Source: UBA12567 sp964598425
GTDB taxonomy: Bacteria > Planctomycetota > Phycisphaerae > Phycisphaerales > SM1A02
Assembly: GCA_964598425.1 (NCBI GenBank)
Contig: CAZRBV010000010.1
Span: forward strand, 8,520 to 72,519
Length of the DNA: 64,000 nt
Reading direction: 5' to 3'
The notes under the pieces: model-generated
Told to the model about the DNA's origin: nothing
What the model saw: the letters and a program-made list of their open reading frames with translations, nothing else
The model's database searches: none
Made by a program: the position numbers and the translations under genes
Shown: positions 53,760 through 63,001 of the stretch, piece by piece
How positions within the stretch are numbered: position 1 is the stretch's first letter
How the letters are laid out: the number at the start of each line of letters is the position of its first letter

Positions 53760-55160
53760 TCAGCAGGAAGAGCCGTACGCCGCAATCAGGGCCAGCAGGT
53801 CGTCTACATCGCCGATTCCATCACCATTGACGTCTCCGTCCGGGGTCCCGAATCCAGCGATACCGATCAGGACATCGTCGACGCCGACTACGCCGTCTCC
53901 ATTGAGGTCCTCAGGGCAATCCGACTGTTCACAGTCGGGAGCAAGGGCTTCCACGGCAATGGAGGAGGCACCAGGGCCGGATCGCCACAGTCCGACCGTG
54001 AGGTCGCCAGCAGCTGGCTCAGCGTCCGCGTCGAAGCGGAAGTTCGCCATGGTGGCCCAGCGAAGTGCAGGGCCTGTGCCGTTGTTGTCCTCGGTGTGGG
54101 CATCGGTCGAGAAGGTCAGCAGGCCGCCCTCATGGCTCCAGGACCAGGGATCGTTCGAAACGGTCTCGCCCGAGTGATAGCGGGGGCCGCGATACTCGAC
54201 GTTCGAAATCGTTACGCAGTCCGGCACAGGAATGCTGAAGACACCCACCGAACGATGTGAATTCTGATTGTGGACGAGGTACTCGTAGTGCCACGTTCCA
54301 TTGCCGTTGTCTGTGGCAGCATGGCCGACGTGCAGGAGGCCTGTGGTGCTTCCTACGCCGCCCTGACCGATTTCGTCGGTAAAGACTTCTACGACCGTGG
54401 CATTGGGGTCGAGTGTATTCCACCGCATGACCGCGGGGAGTTCGGCGTCGGTAGCGCTCAGGCCTGTGCAGTTCGATGTCGATGTGAACCGGACGGCTCG
54501 GGATGAAGCGTTGTTGAGCTGCATGTCAAAGACGCTCTCGCCGGGCTCGACGTACTGGCCTTCGATGAAGTACTGCGCGCCAGCATTCAACGAGGGATTG
54601 ATGGTATCGGGATCGACCTGCAGCTTGCCGCGGATCGAGGAGGGGCCGCTTGGGGCGAGATTGAACGGATAGGCGTATTCGCCGGTCGTCGCATTGATTT
54701 CGCTTCGGGGCGCATCCGCGTCGGCATTGAGATCGGCCCAGTAGGTGTCACCGCAGCCGATTCCAAGCGTGTCGCAGCCGGTACTCTGACAGTCACCGCA
54801 GCCAGGCTCGCTCACAGCGCAGAAACTGTGCTTGAGCCAGCTCTGACCAATCTGTTCGAATCGGCCGCTCTTGTAGCGATACAGGTTCTGGGCAATGACC
54901 GGCACGTCATTCGTACCGCCGTACCACGGGGCGACGATGTTGCCGAGATTGCACGCCGTGGTGGCGATGGCCCAACCAGAGATGTCGCCGCTCGTACCGT
55001 AGTACTCGACATCAGTGCCTCCGCCACCCCAGCCGTCTTCTCCCGCGTACAGGGTGATGACGTCGAAATACTCAGTCAGCCCGGCCGTCGATAGTGGCGT
55101 GGCCGCTAGCGATACAGCTACCGCCGCTGTGGCGATGCAGTTCAAGGAACACATCCGCAT
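53760..55160 (-). CDS. Secreted protein of unknown function with double EF-hand tail
   Basis: The 466-residue product has a signal peptide (MRMCSLNCIATAAVAVSLAA, about 1-27). The mature part is rich in Gly, Asp, Trp and Tyr with a Cys-rich patch near 115-135 (GCGDCQSTGCDTLGIGC) and a predicted all-beta fold. I recognise no enzyme family. The tail has two canonical loops, DLNGDGVVGVDDVL and DVNGDGIGDVDDLL, and ends YGSSC. AGAGGA lies nine bases before the ATG at 55160. Similar long secreted proteins of unknown function are frequent in Phycisphaerae. Confidence 0.82.
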   Translation of the reverse strand: MRMCSLNCIATAAVAVSLAATPLSTAGLTEYFDVITLYAGEDGWGGGGTDVEYYGTSGDISGWAIATTACNLGNIVAPWYGGTNDVPVIAQNLYRYKSGRFEQIGQSWLKHSFCAVSEPGCGDCQSTGCDTLGIGCGDTYWADLNADADAPRSEINATTGEYAYPFNLAPSGPSSIRGKLQVDPDTINPSLNAGAQYFIEGQYVEPGESVFDMQLNNASSRAVRFTSTSNCTGLSATDAELPAVMRWNTLDPNATVVEVFTDEIGQGGVGSTTGLLHVGHAATDNGNGTWHYEYLVHNQNSHRSVGVFSIPVPDCVTISNVEYRGPRYHSGETVSNDPWSWSHEGGLLTFSTDAHTEDNNGTGPALRWATMANFRFDADAEPAAGDLTVGLWRSGPGASSIAVEALAPDCEQSDCPEDLNGDGVVGVDDVLIGIAGFGTPDGDVNGDGIGDVDDLLALIAAYGSSC

Positions 55161-55325
55161 ATGACTCAATCCTCTCTGTAGGCCCGCAGAGTACACATTC
55201 AGCGGACGCAATGACTCTCACTTTCAGCCCGGAGAGCGAATCAGCGTACTTCATAGACGCTTCGATTCCCTCCTAATCCGGGAAAAACGAGTGTTTGGTT
55301 CCGCCCAGTCTGCAAAAAAAGAGGA

Positions 55326-56678
55326 TCAGAACGGCTCGGGTGCCGCAATTCCATGAGATGGCTGCTCTGGTCGGGAAGGCCCCTCCATATGCCACCTCCA
55401 CCTGAGCCAGAGGGCCTGCGCGAGGTTGCCCGCTGCAAAGGCGAACAGGGTCACTTCGAGGCCGTTCCAGCTGTCCAGAATGACCCCGGCGACGACCAGG
55501 GCGGTTGCCACCGCCAGAAACGCAACCACCGAGCCGGTAACGGCACGCGTGCGGTGACGATGGACCAGAAGCCCTTGCCAGTGCGACTGCAGGAACGTCA
55601 GCAGTGGCAGGGGGACGGCCAGCCAGAGCGCCGCGGATCCGAGGCGGGTGAGCTCGGGAGAGAGCCCGATGGCGTCCTCAAACCACATGTCCGCGAGTGG
55701 TGTGACTGCAATGGCCCCAAGAACTGCTGAAAAGAGAAGTCCCCAACCCCATGCAAACCGTCGAAGCCGTGCTTCTGCTCCGGGATCATCGGCATGGGCG
55801 ATAACCACCTCGTTGTAGGCAATGCCAGCGGAGCGCATCAGAAACGCCAGTCCGCCGAGGGGACCCCAGACGGCGAGCCCCTCAAGGGGCATGGGCATCC
55901 GCGTTATCCCCGCTGCTGCGATTGGCTGCATGGCAAGGATGAGCATGGGCGTGATCGCCAACGGGGCGTAGAAGGCAAAGAGCGAGGTTGTGCGAGGTGG
56001 TTGGGGGGCGGTGCTTGCTGCCTGCAGGGGAGCTGGCAGGAGTACTCGAGCGCGAACACGGACAAATGCCGCTTCGACGACAACCCCGATCGACAGGCTG
56101 GCCGTGGCGGTCACGATGCCGCTCAAGCCGCTGCGCCAGAACATCCACAGCGCGAAGAACGTCGCCGCAAGCCGAACGACGGTACCCCGCGCAATCGTCT
56201 CGCGGTGTCCAAAGCGGATCAGCGCGCCTTGCCGAAACCGCCGGTCTGCGATTGCCAGATTCCACAGCACCATGACCTGGAGCCCAAGCAGGGCGGGGGC
56301 CTGCACGGGCAATGGGACATCGAGCAGGGGCACAACCACCCAGCGATAGAGCGGGGTGAATGCAATAGCAGCGTGCAAGAGCGTGAGCGCAAACGCAGCG
56401 GCGAGCATGAACCGCTCAAGTTGGCGAAACGACGCTGTATCCCGGCTCCACGCCGTAGACGCCGCGAGCATCATGATGATCGGCGACTCGATGAGCAGCG
56501 CGATTGGAAAGACGACACCGCCAAATGCCGCAAGCATGATCTCGGCTTTCGGAAGTCGGCCAACGACTGCGCTGATGGCGGGGAGCTCGGCACCCATCAA
56601 GAGCCAACTTGCGGCCAGCGGCCACCAGGTGCGAAGAATGGATGCTTCCCTGGAGGAAGCGCTCTGGGGGAGGTTCAC
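55326..56678 (-). CDS. Polytopic membrane protein, MATE/ANK-like transporter
   Basis: The 450-residue protein has about 12 membrane segments and a two-bundle layout like MATE or progressive-ankylosis-type transporters; conserved polar residues inside the first bundle include ESPIIMMLAAS. I cannot decide between these groups. The start is a GTG at 56678 whose GTGA overlaps the nadB stop, so it is the third gene of the nadA-nadB operon. Export of a pyridine-pathway metabolite would be an inference from context only. A run of seven T follows the stop on the coding strand. Confidence 0.75.
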   Translation of the reverse strand: MNLPQSASSREASILRTWWPLAASWLLMGAELPAISAVVGRLPKAEIMLAAFGGVVFPIALLIESPIIMMLAASTAWSRDTASFRQLERFMLAAAFALTLLHAAIAFTPLYRWVVVPLLDVPLPVQAPALLGLQVMVLWNLAIADRRFRQGALIRFGHRETIARGTVVRLAATFFALWMFWRSGLSGIVTATASLSIGVVVEAAFVRVRARVLLPAPLQAASTAPQPPRTTSLFAFYAPLAITPMLILAMQPIAAAGITRMPMPLEGLAVWGPLGGLAFLMRSAGIAYNEVVIAHADDPGAEARLRRFAWGWGLLFSAVLGAIAVTPLADMWFEDAIGLSPELTRLGSAALWLAVPLPLLTFLQSHWQGLLVHRHRTRAVTGSVVAFLAVATALVVAGVILDSWNGLEVTLFAFAAGNLAQALWLRWRWHMEGPSRPEQPSHGIAAPEPF

Positions 56679-58300
56679 GCAGAAGCCTCTTCACCGCAGG
56701 GCGACTCGACGCGCAACTGCCCATTGCGCACCTGACAGTCCGTGTGGACGGCGGTCGAATCAGCTGCGGGGAAGTCGATGCGATAATGGGCACCGCGCGA
56801 CTCAGTTCGGTGCGCTGCAGAGTCGGTCATCGCTTGAGCGAGCAGAAGCATGTTGCGAAGTTCCCACGCCTGCGGCGCTGGCGGCGCCAGCTTCTCTGTG
56901 ACAGTTGCCCAGAAGCCCAGTTGCGATGCAGCCTCACGCAGATGCTCGCCAGATCTCTCGACGCCGACATGCCGCCACATCAGCGACTTCATCGAGTACG
57001 TCAGATCAGTGAGATTGAGCCGCACCTGTGGGGAGATCTCGCCTGCCATCGAACGCACACGAGCTGCTTCGGCGTCTGTCGGCTCGATCGTGCTGCCGCA
57101 CCGATCACCGATGACGAGTCCCTCCAGCAGCGAATTCGACCCCATGCGATTGGCACCGTGCAGCCCGGAGCTTGCGCACTCGCCGATCGCCCAGAGGCCC
57201 GGAACGCTCGTCCGGCCATCGAGATCGGTCCGCAGGCCACCGATCATGTAATGCGCCCCGGGGCGGACGGGTACCGGGTCACGCGCAATGTCGATTCCAA
57301 ACGCTCTGCAGGTTCTGCTGATGCCCGGGTACAAGGCGTGAGGATCACCCGAAATCTCGCTGAGGTCAAGAAACACATTCGTCTCGCCGTGTTCGGCCAT
57401 CCGCGTGGTGATGGCCCGAGTGACGACATCCCGCGGCGCCAGCTCGGCATCCGGATGGGCCTCGGTCATGAACCGATCGCCATGCTTGTCGCGGAGCACG
57501 CCGCCGCCCCCGCGGACGATCTCGCTGATCAGCACGCGAGCGGCGCCGGCGATGTACAGGCACGTCGGATGAAACTGATAGAACTCGAGATCGCGGGCGA
57601 TGGCACCCGCCCGCAGGCCCATCGCGAGTCCGTCACCGGTCGCCAGAACCGGATTGGTGGTCTCGCGATAGAGCTGTCCCGCGCCGCCGGTTGCGAGCAC
57701 GACATCGGATGCCTCAAATGCCACGACCTGTCCGCCATCGAGGCGGGCAATCAGGCCGGTGGCATGGTGGTCATCAGAGATGAGCACGTCCAGCGCGAAG
57801 GCATTTTGGAAGACTGTGATTCGATCGGCATGCTGCACGCCGTTTCGAAGGGCCTGCTGCACTTCCGGCCCGGTTGCATCGCCAGCAGCGTGCACGATTC
57901 GGTGTCGTTTGTGCCCGCCTTCACGTCCAAGTGAGAGCGATCCGCAGTCGCCACGATCAAATGCAGCGCCAAGATTGATCAGGCGCTCAATCGCAGCAGG
58001 GCCACCCCCGACCACAGAGCGGACGACGCGTTCGTCACACAGATCACCGCCGCACGCAATCGTGTCGGCCACATGTTGATCAAAGGAGTCGTCCTGCGAA
58101 AGTACGGCAGCAACGCCGCCACGAGCCCAGCTCGTATTGGTATCGGTGCTACAGCCTTTGGCGATCATCGCCACGCGAAGTCCTCTGGCCGCTGCCGAGA
58201 GGGCGCACGAGGCACCGGCGGCGCCACCACCAACGACAATGACGTCAAATTGCATCGTGGCGATGCGATCAGAGGGCACGCCTGTCGGAAGAGTATTCAT
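56675..58300 (-). CDS. nadB: L-aspartate oxidase
   Basis: Oxidises L-aspartate to iminoaspartate with FAD, the first step of de novo NAD synthesis. The 541-residue product has the FAD-binding GGGAAGASCALSAAARG, the substrate-side segments TSWARGGVAAV and FYQFHPTCLY, the second FAD-binding GLWAIGECASSGLHGANRMGSNSLLEGLV, and a helical C-domain. Its start overlaps the nadA stop (ATGA) and its stop overlaps the transporter gene. Standard length. Confidence 0.96.
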   Translation of the reverse strand: MNTLPTGVPSDRIATMQFDVIVVGGGAAGASCALSAAARGLRVAMIAKGCSTDTNTSWARGGVAAVLSQDDSFDQHVADTIACGGDLCDERVVRSVVGGGPAAIERLINLGAAFDRGDCGSLSLGREGGHKRHRIVHAAGDATGPEVQQALRNGVQHADRITVFQNAFALDVLISDDHHATGLIARLDGGQVVAFEASDVVLATGGAGQLYRETTNPVLATGDGLAMGLRAGAIARDLEFYQFHPTCLYIAGAARVLISEIVRGGGGVLRDKHGDRFMTEAHPDAELAPRDVVTRAITTRMAEHGETNVFLDLSEISGDPHALYPGISRTCRAFGIDIARDPVPVRPGAHYMIGGLRTDLDGRTSVPGLWAIGECASSGLHGANRMGSNSLLEGLVIGDRCGSTIEPTDAEAARVRSMAGEISPQVRLNLTDLTYSMKSLMWRHVGVERSGEHLREAASQLGFWATVTEKLAPPAPQAWELRNMLLLAQAMTDSAAHRTESRGAHYRIDFPAADSTAVHTDCQVRNGQLRVESPCGEEASA

Positions 58301-59628
58301 CGGTGGGATGCCTCGGTGATGCTGATCATGCGTTCGAGTGCAAGTCTGGCCTCGGCGACGAGCGTCGCTCGTTGATCCTGGGTGAGCCGCTGCCGAGCAC
58401 CAGTGTCTTCTGATACCTGATCACCTGCAAGCACGCGGTTGATTTCCGGCGCATCACCTCGCCTGAGCAGGTCGAGCATGCCTGCGAGATGCGGCGGGTC
58501 ATTCCTGCTCATGGTTGCGCACCCGCATCCGGTCCCGGAGGTAGCTGGCGTCTCGGTAAGATGCCTGACTTCAACTCCTCGCTGCGAAGCGAAGGCGCTG
58601 GCGTTCTGGACGAAGTGGCCCTCGGTTCCAATTGCCAACCTGGCGCCCTGGGGCGCGGCTTCCACGAGTTTCCAGAGGTAATTGGTGCTTCCGGCGCCAT
58701 CGGCCGCGAGCACAACATCGAGCGGGCATTCCGGGTGCACATGGACTTCCCAGCCCTGCTCATGCCACCAGGCAACCTGCGAAGTCGTGAACACGGTGTG
58801 TACGCCGCAGTAGCCGCCCCATACGATCATCTCGGCCTTGTCGAGCACTTCGATACCGCCTGGCATGTCTGCAAGCCGAAAGTCCGGCGTGATGGCCGAC
58901 GGTGTTGGCAGGACCGCAACACGATTCTGAGCAATGCCAAGGCGATGCGCCGTGTTGCGACCAAGATGCTCATCTGGCACGAAGAACACTTTCGATGCCG
59001 TTTCACGGATCGAGGCGACAATGTGGTGCGCGTTGCTGCTGGTGCAGACCGCGCCGCCAGTGCGTCCTGCGAGCGCTTTGAGCCTGCCCGAGGTATTCAT
59101 GTACGCGACCGTCGCAATGTCGTCGCCGTACCGTTCAAGAAGCTGCGATGCGACGGGATCAACCATCCAATCCTTCGCCATCATCTCCATCGTGCAGCCG
59201 GCGCGCGGGTTGGTGATCCATACGGATTGATCGTCTGCCGCGAGGATTGCGACGGTTTCGGCCATGAAGTGCACAGCGGACTCGACAATGACCTTCTTCT
59301 CAGGTTGCCGCAGTGCCTGCAGCGCCAGCATGTAACTGTCAGAGACAGCGCCGCCGTACCGTTCGACCAGCTTGACGATTTCGCCGCCCATGTAGTAGTG
59401 GGCGAGCAGCAACAGGGAGTCGCCAAAGTATTCGACTGCCGGAGTGACATACCGATCGAGCCACGGCAGCACCGTTTCGGGGGTCCGGTCCGGCAGGGCG
59501 AGGTATTCCTCAGCGTACGGCTTGAAGGCATCCTCGTATCGATCGAGCGGAAGGTCTGCCTGGCAGATCGGCAGGGTCGGCTGCAGTACCAGACCGGTAG
59601 AGGTGGGATTGGCCGCGGGGCGTGACAT
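58297..59628 (-). CDS. nadA: Quinolinate synthase
   Basis: Condenses iminoaspartate with dihydroxyacetone phosphate to quinolinate using a [4Fe-4S] cluster. In the 443-residue reading the cluster ligands are likely Cys145 (RAGCTM), Cys274 (GGYCGVH) and Cys368 or 370 (GTGCGCATM). HYYMGGEI, AYMNTSGRLKA and PDEHLGRNTA are family motifs. It is about 90 residues longer than the E. coli enzyme, at the N-terminus and in an insert near 235-270. The start MSRPAANP at 59628 is tentative: no good ribosome site, with in-frame ATGs at 59640 and further upstream inside a terminator. Confidence 0.93.
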   Translation of the reverse strand: MSRPAANPTSTGLVLQPTLPICQADLPLDRYEDAFKPYAEEYLALPDRTPETVLPWLDRYVTPAVEYFGDSLLLLAHYYMGGEIVKLVERYGGAVSDSYMLALQALRQPEKKVIVESAVHFMAETVAILAADDQSVWITNPRAGCTMEMMAKDWMVDPVASQLLERYGDDIATVAYMNTSGRLKALAGRTGGAVCTSSNAHHIVASIRETASKVFFVPDEHLGRNTAHRLGIAQNRVAVLPTPSAITPDFRLADMPGGIEVLDKAEMIVWGGYCGVHTVFTTSQVAWWHEQGWEVHVHPECPLDVVLAADGAGSTNYLWKLVEAAPQGARLAIGTEGHFVQNASAFASQRGVEVRHLTETPATSGTGCGCATMSRNDPPHLAGMLDLLRRGDAPEINRVLAGDQVSEDTGARQRLTQDQRATLVAEARLALERMISITEASHR

Positions 59629-59659
59629 GGAACCACGCATTGTACGGCCCAGCATGAAC

Positions 59660-59687
59660 ATCGCCCCCGGCCAGAGCCGGGGGCGAT
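59660..59687 (-). terminator. Terminator between the trypsin-fold gene and nadA
   Basis: A perfect 12-bp stem (59660-59671 with 59676-59687) with loop CAGA lies 31 bases after the trypsin-fold gene on its strand and just upstream of nadA. There is no strong T run, so some read-through into nadA is possible. Confidence 0.6.
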
Positions 59688-59718
59688 GGTGTGAACGCAG
59701 GAAGTGGTGCTCGGGCAA

Positions 59719-62700
59719 TCAGCAGCTGTTGCCGTAATTCTCCAACACCAGCAGGATGTCATCAACGTCGTAGTCGGTGCCATATCCAGACACGGCCTCG
59801 AGGATATCGTCAACATTGACCACGCCATCCTCATTGAGATCACCATCACATGGCTCGGTGCCACAGTCACCGTCCGGCCCTGCGATCGTGAGCGTGCCAG
59901 TGCCCTGGTCGCCGTCATTCCACCCGCCAACGCGGATGATGATGACTTCGCCTTCGGTCACGTTGATGCTCACTTCAGAGGTGTACCCAGCGCAGCCATC
60001 AGCGTCATCGTTGCACGCGAGCATCGTGCCCTGGCAGGAGCCCTCGTAGAGCACCAGATCGGTGTCGTAGTCGGCTGCGTCGCACGTGCTCACGAGCAGC
60101 CCACCGTCCCCGCAGGCCGTGTAACTGAACCAGATGTCATGGTAGGTCTGGCCATCGAAATCGCACTCGGAGTGGGCGGCGCCATCGGTCGTAGCGCCAA
60201 CAGTGCTGAAGTCCCACTGTCCGTTGGACAGTTCAAAGGCCTGATGGCAATCATCCGGGTTTGGAATCGCGCCAACCTCAACCGTTACGACGGCTTCGTC
60301 GGAGTACACGCCATCAAAGGTGCGGTAGGTGAACATGTCGCCGCCGAGGTACCCGTTGTCCGGCGAATAGGTCACCACGTCGCCATAGGACACGAGGGTG
60401 TACGGGACCGAGTTGATCTGGCCACCGCCAGGATCGGAAAGGTCGCCATCGGTCGGAAGGCTCGTGATTTCGAAGTTCAGTGGGTTGCCTTCAGAACTGG
60501 CGCCGATGAGCTGAATGTCAACAGGCGTATCGACTTCCGTGGCGGTCGCGACATCACCTGCGGATGGCGGACACGCATCACCGGTTGAGGCAATCTTGAG
60601 TGTCCACGCATCGAGCGAACCCTGGTCGGCACCGGCGTTGTCGCTGACGCGCAGCGTCCAGGTGCCAGTCACGATTTCACCCACAAAGTCACCGAGTTCA
60701 CCTGGGCCATCGGGCATGGCACCACCATCATCGTCGTAGGTGACATGCAGGTCATCGTCGCCGCCACCCGAACGGTCGTGCAGCCTCACGGTTACACCGC
60801 TTGGAGCTTCCAGATCGACGATAAGGTCGCCGATGTAGGTGTGCGTGATATCCAGTTCGACATCGATGTCGCCGATGCAATAGGCATCACCCACATCAAT
60901 CGTGCTGGTGATCTCGGTATTGTCGACGATCGGAATCGGTACGTCGTAGGCCGTGTAGGTGAATCGACCAACGTCGAGCGTGACGTTGCGAGTCGTATCG
61001 CCTTCGCCCACCGGATCGAGATTGTCGAAGGTCACGACGCCGTAGGCCAGACCGGCGGGCAGTGAGTCTGCTGCCTCGGAGAAGCCAACCACGATGTTGG
61101 CGGTTTCGCCGACGCCGTTGAAGTCGTATTGAACTGGGCCTGGAGCACCGTTGAATGAAATCCACGGCACATCGGCCGAAACCTCAAGCGTGAAGGGTGA
61201 GGGCCGGTTACTGACGACGGAGTAGATCTGCGTCGTTTCAAACGGTCCGCCGAGCGGTCCGCCAGCGACAAAGTCGTGCTCGGGAGTCGTGTCGAAGCCG
61301 GTCAAGCCGATCTCCAGCGTGTGGGTTCGGTTGACTTCGATGTCATTGGTCTCGTCGAAGATGGACAACACTGATTGGTACGAGCCGTTGGCCCAGCCGT
61401 TTGCATCGACTTCGACCAGAAGCGCTGCGGTTCCATCCGGGGCGATGTTGCCGGAAGAAGGACCATTGATCGAGAGGAATCCACTGCCCTTGATGCCCGC
61501 GGACCATGCGATGGTGTCTGGCGATGCATTGGCAATGGTGTAGAGCACGCTTGCCGGATCAGGGCTTGCGCAGCCACCGACGCAGACATGCGTCACATCT
61601 TCGCCGGGCTGCACATTCATGCCGCGACCTGGAAGCGTGTTGCAGGCGGTCTGCCCGGTGTTATCGGGGTCGAGCACACTGCTCAGACCGGCATTCCACG
61701 ATGTGTAGAGTCGGCCGTACCAGTCTTCGGAATCGTTTCCGCACGCGGCGTATCCGCCGTGCAGCTGCCCGATGACACGGTGATTCTGATCAAACAGTGG
61801 CGAGCCGGACGAGCCGGGCTCGGTTGTGCCGAGATCCCAGTCAATGATGCGAATGTGGTCGTCGCCAGGGCTGCCGTAGCCGTAGATTTCGCTCGCGTCG
61901 TAGTCGATGGACCAGCGTTTGGCGTCAACATTCGGGTGATGGATCGCAACAGACCACTCGGAGGCTTGCGGGCCGGCATCCCAGCCACAGTACGAAATCT
62001 CCCAGTCATCTTGTGGTGAGTCATCGAGACGGACGATTGTGTAATCACTCGCTGAGCCGGAATCGAGGAAGTTCGATCCAGTGAGGAACTGGTCGAGCGT
62101 GGCGGTTTCGCCGCCTGCGCCTGGGCAATTGACGGCGGGATCATTCTGGTAATTCCAGAAGGTCACGAGCGACGACGCGTTGCCCGAGTTCACGCCACAG
62201 TGGTTCGCCGTCATGAAGAGCGGGTCGCGGTCGTTGCGAATGTTGTTGACCATGAAGCCGGTGCAGAAGAGCGAACCACCAGTGGAAATGGCGGCAACGC
62301 AGGGGATTTCATCCTCCCAGCCGGCCGTCTCAGCGCACGTGACGTCGTAGTTACATGAGCCTGATCGAGCAATCTCGATCATGTCGTAGAAGCCGCGGTA
62401 GCCAACATTGATGCTGGTCAGAACAACCTGCGATTCAACGAGGGCTCGCTCCTTGGGGTGTACGGCGATGGAGAGGAGGAGGTCATCACCAGGAACCGGC
62501 GGCGTCCACAACTCGCCGTGGGGCTTGTTGTCCATGCTCGTGAAGGCGCGGAGGCTCGTCCGGCGGTCTGCGGTTGCCACGGTCATCTCGGCCGAGTCGG
62601 GCAGTTCCCACCGTTCGAATCCGAGGTTGATGGAGGTCGCACGTGGCGATGTGATGCGAAGGCGCCAATTGAGGCGCCCGTCGGGCAGCATTTCCCAGAT

Positions 62701-62910
62701 GCCATCGCTCGCGGGGGTCAGTACGCTCGCGTGCGGAATGGCGTAGCGCGGTGCGAGGCCCGCTGCGTCACGCTCGGCGTCTTCAACTTCAACGGCGTGA
62801 AAGTCAAGAGAGGGCAACTCAACCGTCGGCACGATCTCAATCGGGCTGGCGAAGGCTGTCCAGGTGAAGCCGGCCAGCAGACTGGCAGCGACGGTAGCGC
62901 GCATGAACAT
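59719..62910 (-). CDS. Secreted trypsin-fold endopeptidase with P-domain and EF-hand tail
   Basis: The 1063-residue product has a signal peptide (about 1-21), an N-terminal region to about 180, and a trypsin-like protease domain with His237 (TANHCG), Asp289 (SDYTIV) and Ser368 (GSSGSPLF), as in lysyl endopeptidase (Achromobacter protease I-like). Around 660-790 is a proprotein-convertase P-domain (DLDITHTYIGDLIVDLEAPSG region), then a cadherin-like or Big-type domain and a beta-sandwich with Cys pairs. The tail CDGDLNEDGVVNVDDILEAV ... LENYGNSC has one canonical loop. The ATG at 62910 has AGGAG seven bases upstream. Confidence 0.92.
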   Translation of the reverse strand: MFMRATVAASLLAGFTWTAFASPIEIVPTVELPSLDFHAVEVEDAERDAAGLAPRYAIPHASVLTPASDGIWEMLPDGRLNWRLRITSPRATSINLGFERWELPDSAEMTVATADRRTSLRAFTSMDNKPHGELWTPPVPGDDLLLSIAVHPKERALVESQVVLTSINVGYRGFYDMIEIARSGSCNYDVTCAETAGWEDEIPCVAAISTGGSLFCTGFMVNNIRNDRDPLFMTANHCGVNSGNASSLVTFWNYQNDPAVNCPGAGGETATLDQFLTGSNFLDSGSASDYTIVRLDDSPQDDWEISYCGWDAGPQASEWSVAIHHPNVDAKRWSIDYDASEIYGYGSPGDDHIRIIDWDLGTTEPGSSGSPLFDQNHRVIGQLHGGYAACGNDSEDWYGRLYTSWNAGLSSVLDPDNTGQTACNTLPGRGMNVQPGEDVTHVCVGGCASPDPASVLYTIANASPDTIAWSAGIKGSGFLSINGPSSGNIAPDGTAALLVEVDANGWANGSYQSVLSIFDETNDIEVNRTHTLEIGLTGFDTTPEHDFVAGGPLGGPFETTQIYSVVSNRPSPFTLEVSADVPWISFNGAPGPVQYDFNGVGETANIVVGFSEAADSLPAGLAYGVVTFDNLDPVGEGDTTRNVTLDVGRFTYTAYDVPIPIVDNTEITSTIDVGDAYCIGDIDVELDITHTYIGDLIVDLEAPSGVTVRLHDRSGGGDDDLHVTYDDDGGAMPDGPGELGDFVGEIVTGTWTLRVSDNAGADQGSLDAWTLKIASTGDACPPSAGDVATATEVDTPVDIQLIGASSEGNPLNFEITSLPTDGDLSDPGGGQINSVPYTLVSYGDVVTYSPDNGYLGGDMFTYRTFDGVYSDEAVVTVEVGAIPNPDDCHQAFELSNGQWDFSTVGATTDGAAHSECDFDGQTYHDIWFSYTACGDGGLLVSTCDAADYDTDLVLYEGSCQGTMLACNDDADGCAGYTSEVSINVTEGEVIIIRVGGWNDGDQGTGTLTIAGPDGDCGTEPCDGDLNEDGVVNVDDILEAVSGYGTDYDVDDILLVLENYGNSC

Positions 62911-63001
62911 AATGGAGCTCCTCAATCTCATCCAGACGCCCCCCACAGGGGCGATTCTCAACGGTACCCCAGCGCGGGGGGCTCTACAACCCAAATCTTG
63001 A

